Part shown: positions 14,147 to 17,259 of the stretch, one piece after another
Layout of the letters: each line of letters begins with the position of its first letter
Position numbering within the stretch: position 1 is the stretch's first letter
Source: Paenalcaligenes sp035301625
GTDB taxonomy: Bacteria > Pseudomonadota > Gammaproteobacteria > Burkholderiales > Burkholderiaceae_B
Assembly (NCBI GenBank): GCA_035301625.1
Contig: DATGTW010000092.1
Location: forward strand, 1-17,259
Reading direction: 5' to 3'
DNA: 17,259 nucleotides
Position numbers and translations under genes: made by a program
Notes under the pieces: generated by a model
Database searches by the model: none
What the model was told of the DNA's origin: nothing
The model's input: only the letters and a program-made list of their open reading frames with translations

Positions 14147-16831
14147 TTATTCGTCCGAATCATCATCCTGACTCGGGGCTTCATCGGGCGAAGACGACCC
14201 TGCTGCATCGATATCAACAATATCATCAGCACCTTCATCCTCATCAGCGTCTACGGCATCATCAACGTCTTGTTCTAACACACGATAAACACCGGATAAA
14301 CGACCACCTTCGTCAACATTAATCAAAGTCACCCCTTGGGTGGCTCGACCCATTGCGCGAATTTCTTCGACCCGAGTACGTACCAATACGCCCATATTGG
14401 TGATCAACATGATTTCATCCGATTCATCAACCAATACAGCCCCTACCAACGGACCATTGCGTTCAGAGCACTGAATGGCAATCACTCCTTTGGTTCCTCG
14501 GTTATAGCGTGGATATTCAGCCAAGGAAGTACGTTTACCATAACCATTCTCAGTGGCCGTCAACACACTATAAGAATCATCCTGAGCAACCACCATGCCA
14601 ATAACCTGCTGGCCCTTTTCCAAGCTCATCCCACGGACACCGCGCGCAGTTCGTCCCATCGGACGCACATCTTGTTCGGTAAAGCGAGCAGCCTTGCCAT
14701 CATCAGAAAAGAGCAGTACATCGTCATTGCCCGAGGTCAGTTGAGCACCAATGAGGTAATCACCCTCGACCAACCCTACGGCAATGATGCCCGCACGGCG
14801 TGGATTTGCAAAAGCCGACAGTGCAGTTTTCTTGACAGTGCCCTGAGTCGTCGCCATGAAAACAAATTGATCATCAGTAAATTCTTTAACAGACAATACC
14901 GCAGTGATTTTTTCCTCGGACTCGAGGGGGAACATATTAACGATAGGACGCCCACGAGAGTTGCGAGACCCTTGGGGGACCTCCCAGACCTTGAGCCAAT
15001 ACACACGCCCATGATCTGAGAAACACAACAGGTAATCATGTGTGTTGGCAATAAAGAGCTGATCAACCCAATCATCGTCACGGGTAGTCGTTGCAACCTT
15101 GCCACGACCACCACGACGTTGCGCACGATATTCAGATAATGGCTGACTCTTGATATAGCCCGCATGCGAAAGCGTCACCACCATATCCATCGGGGTAATC
15201 AGGTCTTCAGTATCTAATTCGGTCGCATTATGCTCAACAAAAGAGCGACGTGTGTCTTTATTTTTCAGCGCGTATTCGTCTTTGATTGCTTGTAATTCGG
15301 TAGCAATAATTTCTGTTACCCGCTCTGGACGCGATAAGATGTCGAGCAAATCTGCAATATGCTCCATCACATCGCGGTATTCATTAACAATTTTATCTTG
15401 CTCTAACCCAGTCAAGCGTTGTAAACGCATATTGAGAATTTCTTGCGCCTGGGTGGGACTCAAACGATAAGTGCCATCCTCTTGAATACCGTAGTGATCT
15501 TCGAGATCCTCGGGGCGATAAGCCAAATGCCCACCAGGCACTTGACCCTCATCCGCGCGCTGAATCATGGTGCGTACCAAACTGGCATCCCAATTGCGCT
15601 CCATAAGCTTTTCGCGCGCCTCTGGAGGCGTCGGGGCCGCGCGAATAATACGAATAAACTCGTCAATATTAGCCAGTGCTACGGCCAACCCCTCTAGTAC
15701 ATGCCCACGGTCACGTGCACGACGCAACTGAAAAACAGTACGACGGGTCACGACCTCGCGGCGATGGAAGAGAAAGTACTCGACCAGCTGCTTGAGGTTA
15801 AGTAGTTTGGGCTGACCATCAACTAAGGCCACCAAGTTCATCCCAAACGTCTCTTGTAACTGGGTGTTTTTGTAAAGGTTATTAAGCACTACCTCGGGTA
15901 CTTCGCCGCGACGGAGCTCGATAACTAAGCGCATCCCGTCCTTATCGGATTCATCACGGATATCCGCAATTCCTTCGATTTTCTTTTCTTGGACCAGCTC
16001 GGCAATACGCTCTTGCAAGGATTTTTTGTTTACCTGGTATGGCAATGCATCTACGACAATCGCCTCGCGTCCGTTATCCATGTCTTCGAAGTGGGCATTC
16101 GCACGCATGATTACGCGACCACGACCAGTCCGGTACCCTTCACGGACTCCGGACATGCCATAAATAGTGCCCCCAGTTGGAAAGTCAGGAGCAGGAATAT
16201 ATTCGAAAAGCTCGTCTACTGTGCAATCGGGATTCTCAAGGCAATACAAACAACCATCAACTACCTCACTTAAGTTGTGAGGCGGTATGTTAGTCGCCAT
16301 CCCTACAGCAATCCCCGAACTGCCATTCACAAGCAAATTGGGCAGTCGAGTTGGCAAGATGCTAGGTTCAAGCTCACTGCCATCATAGTTAGGAGTGAAA
16401 TCGACCGTCTCTTGATCAATATCAGCGAGCAACTCATGCGCAATTTTAGCTAATCGTATTTCGGTATAACGCATCGCTGCTGCGCTATCACCATCAATGG
16501 AGCCAAAGTTACCTTGCCCATCGACTAACATATAGCGCATGGAAAAATCCTGCGCTAAACGCACGATAGTGTCATAGACAGCAGCGTCGCCATGGGGGTG
16601 GTATTTACCAATGACATCCCCGACGATACGAGCAGATTTCTTGTAGGGACGGTTCCAATCGTTGTTAAGCTCATGCATCGCATACAGCACTCGCCGATGG
16701 ACGGGCTTAAGACCATCGCGTACATCGGGCAAAGCTCGGCCAACGATCACGCTCATTGCATAATCAAGGTAGCTGCGACGCATTTCCTCTTCCAAGGAAA
16801 TTGGAAGAGTCTCCTTTGCAAAGGAATCCAT
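14147..16831 (-). CDS. gyrA: DNA gyrase subunit A
   Basis: Breakage-reunion subunit of DNA gyrase, which with GyrB introduces negative supercoils. The 894-aa product matches E. coli GyrA residue for residue at the N-terminus, with the active-site Tyr122 in AAMRYTEIR. The quinolone-determining region reads KYHPHGDAAVYDTIVR, so position 83 is Ala (codon GCT) where E. coli has Ser, while Asp87 is kept. The GyrA box QRRGGRG (571-577) at the start of the C-terminal beta-pinwheel marks it as gyrase rather than topoisomerase IV ParC. The last 40 residues (855-894) are strongly acidic, 19 being Asp or Glu. The ATG at 16831 has only a weak Shine-Dalgarno (AAAGA). It heads the long minus-strand series; serC follows after 31 bp. 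Confidence 0.98.
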   Translation of the reverse strand: MDSFAKETLPISLEEEMRRSYLDYAMSVIVGRALPDVRDGLKPVHRRVLYAMHELNNDWNRPYKKSARIVGDVIGKYHPHGDAAVYDTIVRLAQDFSMRYMLVDGQGNFGSIDGDSAAAMRYTEIRLAKIAHELLADIDQETVDFTPNYDGSELEPSILPTRLPNLLVNGSSGIAVGMATNIPPHNLSEVVDGCLYCLENPDCTVDELFEYIPAPDFPTGGTIYGMSGVREGYRTGRGRVIMRANAHFEDMDNGREAIVVDALPYQVNKKSLQERIAELVQEKKIEGIADIRDESDKDGMRLVIELRRGEVPEVVLNNLYKNTQLQETFGMNLVALVDGQPKLLNLKQLVEYFLFHRREVVTRRTVFQLRRARDRGHVLEGLAVALANIDEFIRIIRAAPTPPEAREKLMERNWDASLVRTMIQRADEGQVPGGHLAYRPEDLEDHYGIQEDGTYRLSPTQAQEILNMRLQRLTGLEQDKIVNEYRDVMEHIADLLDILSRPERVTEIIATELQAIKDEYALKNKDTRRSFVEHNATELDTEDLITPMDMVVTLSHAGYIKSQPLSEYRAQRRGGRGKVATTTRDDDWVDQLFIANTHDYLLCFSDHGRVYWLKVWEVPQGSRNSRGRPIVNMFPLESEEKITAVLSVKEFTDDQFVFMATTQGTVKKTALSAFANPRRAGIIAVGLVEGDYLIGAQLTSGNDDVLLFSDDGKAARFTEQDVRPMGRTARGVRGMSLEKGQQVIGMVVAQDDSYSVLTATENGYGKRTSLAEYPRYNRGTKGVIAIQCSERNGPLVGAVLVDESDEIMLITNMGVLVRTRVEEIRAMGRATQGVTLINVDEGGRLSGVYRVLEQDVDDAVDADEDEGADDIVDIDAAGSSSPDEAPSQDDDSDE

Positions 16832-16857
16832 AGATAATCTTTAGACGTTTAGAGGTT

Positions 16858-16920
16858 AGAAAAATAAAAGCATAGGCCGTTGATGAAGCCTGGCAATCAG
16901 TCCAGGCTGGCATCAAGGCC
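16858..16920 (-). terminator. Terminator-like hairpin in the predicted gyrA leader
   Basis: On the minus strand a long stem pairs GGCC (16920-16917), TTGATG (16916-16911) and AGCCTGG (16908-16902) with CCAGGCT (16893-16887), CATCAA (16885-16880) and GGCC (16878-16875). Two small bulges interrupt it and the loop is 8 nt. The stem is followed by TATGC and then TTTTATTTTTC. This is the layout of an intrinsic terminator. It lies between the predicted gyrA promoter and the gyrA start, so it may act as an attenuator; alternatively it ends a transcript arriving from beyond the window. Confidence 0.6.
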
Positions 16921-16962
16921 CTTTAATCTGTCTTGTATGGCCTAGAACGCCATAACAAGGAA

Positions 16963-16971
16963 ATTCTATCA
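16963..16971 (-). promoter_or_regulatory. Candidate extended -10 promoter of gyrA
   Basis: On the minus strand TGATAGAAT (16971-16963) matches the extended -10 pattern TGnTATAAT with one mismatch. No good -35 is present, which extended -10 promoters tolerate. Transcription would start near 16956, about 125 nt before the gyrA ATG, placing the terminator-like hairpin inside the leader. Confidence 0.45.
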
Positions 16972-17174
16972 CTTTAAGTAAAAAGACGTATTTCTGTACG
17001 AAACGCCCCTCACTCTTTTATTATCCTCGGAAAAAGTGGTGGGCTCTGTTCATCCGAGGGAAAAATCCGGTGCCGCCTCACAGTTGTTGCCTAAACCCAA
17101 CATTTAAAGCTGTTTCCACGGTTTTCTACCAAGTTATCGCCCAGTTATTGGCTTTGAGCTTAGCTAATCTCGAC

Positions 17175-17192
17175 GAAATGTCTTAACATTTC
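17175..17192. promoter_or_regulatory. 18-bp palindrome, possible operator
   Basis: GAAATGTCTTAACATTTC has perfect 7-bp arms around a 4-bp centre. It is framed by TTAGCT (17160-17165) and AGCTAA (17193-17198), a second, outer inverted repeat. It ends 31 bp before the -35 of the plus-strand promoter and is not followed by a U-tract, so a protein-binding site fits better than a terminator. Confidence 0.4.
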
Positions 17193-17223
17193 AGCTAACA
17201 CAGAAGAAACCCAGCGCAATTCT

Positions 17224-17251
17224 TTGACCCGTTCAATAGCGTTGCTATACT
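17224..17251 (+). promoter_or_regulatory. Strong sigma70-type promoter reading out of the window
   Basis: TTGACC (17224-17229) and TATACT (17246-17251) are separated by 16 bp, each matching five of six consensus bases. The start of transcription would fall at or just past the right edge. It is divergent from gyrA and must serve a gene outside the window. Confidence 0.7.
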
Positions 17252-17259
17252 GGTTCCGT

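Larger units (their letters stand above)
16832..17259. other. Divergent control region right of gyrA
   Basis: This 428-bp region has no convincing gene. Reading rightward it holds the gyrA leader with its hairpin, the extended -10, a dyad CCTCGGA (17025-17031) / TCCGAGG (17053-17059) with a 21-bp spacer, two AGTTAT repeats 11 bp apart (17132-17137 and 17143-17148), an 18-bp palindrome, and a plus-strand promoter at the end. The gene read by that promoter lies outside the window; in several Burkholderiales an ompA-like gene is divergent from gyrA, which is the best guess here. Confidence 0.6.

Noticed and set aside
14336..15019. A 227-codon open frame on the plus strand opposite gyrA
   Set aside because: It is wholly antisense to the highly conserved gyrA, has no ribosome binding site of note, and its translation has no family character; it is a by-product of gyrA codon use.
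1..17259. A new defence, mobile or biosynthetic system
   Set aside because: Every substantial gene belongs to a well-known housekeeping family in a conserved order; no transposase, integrase, toxin, nuclease, CRISPR repeats or accessory cargo was seen.

Overview
The window is a stretch of ordinary bacterial chromosome, most probably from a betaproteobacterium of the Burkholderiales (Alcaligenaceae-like). This rests on gene order (gyrA-serC-pheA-tyrA-aroA-cmk-rpsA-ihfB-lapA-lapB-rfaE1-hldD), on Gram-negative LPS-core genes with the heptose kinase as a stand-alone protein, and on protein resemblance. I cannot name the genus. No mobile element, CRISPR array, phage gene, rRNA or tRNA was seen, and apart from the two outermost genes everything reads from the minus strand.

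Layout from left to right: the first 31 codons of etfB (minus, cut by the window edge); a 281-bp divergent intergenic region; mltB (plus), a lipoprotein lytic transglycosylase; a hairpin between the convergent mltB and cysM; then a long minus-strand series. In its transcription order (right to left) this is gyrA, serC, pheA, tyrA, aroA, cmk, [208-bp gap with a probable rpsA promoter and leader hairpins], rpsA, ihfB, [intrinsic terminator], lapA, lapB, rfaE1 (hldA), hldD, [143-bp gap], a small secreted helix-hairpin-helix protein and cysM. The right end (16832-17259) is a divergent control region: an extended -10 for gyrA, a terminator-like hairpin inside the predicted gyrA leader, an 18-bp palindrome, and a strong plus-strand promoter firing out of the window.

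Functionally there are three blocks. gyrA-serC-pheA-tyrA-aroA-cmk is the mixed-function supraoperon type known from Pseudomonas: DNA supercoiling, serine/PLP synthesis, and the last shared step plus the Phe and Tyr branches of aromatic synthesis, tightly packed with 4-8 nt overlaps. rpsA-ihfB is a translation/nucleoid unit. lapA-lapB-rfaE1-hldD combines control of LPS synthesis with making the inner-core heptose precursor.

The most notable points are residue-level and regulatory rather than a new system: GyrA carries Ala at position 83 of the quinolone-determining region; AroA (EPSP synthase) carries Arg93 and Ser101 around the glyphosate/PEP-binding loop; and the gyrA leader holds a terminator-like hairpin with a U-rich tail. 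I found no evidence of a previously undescribed system.
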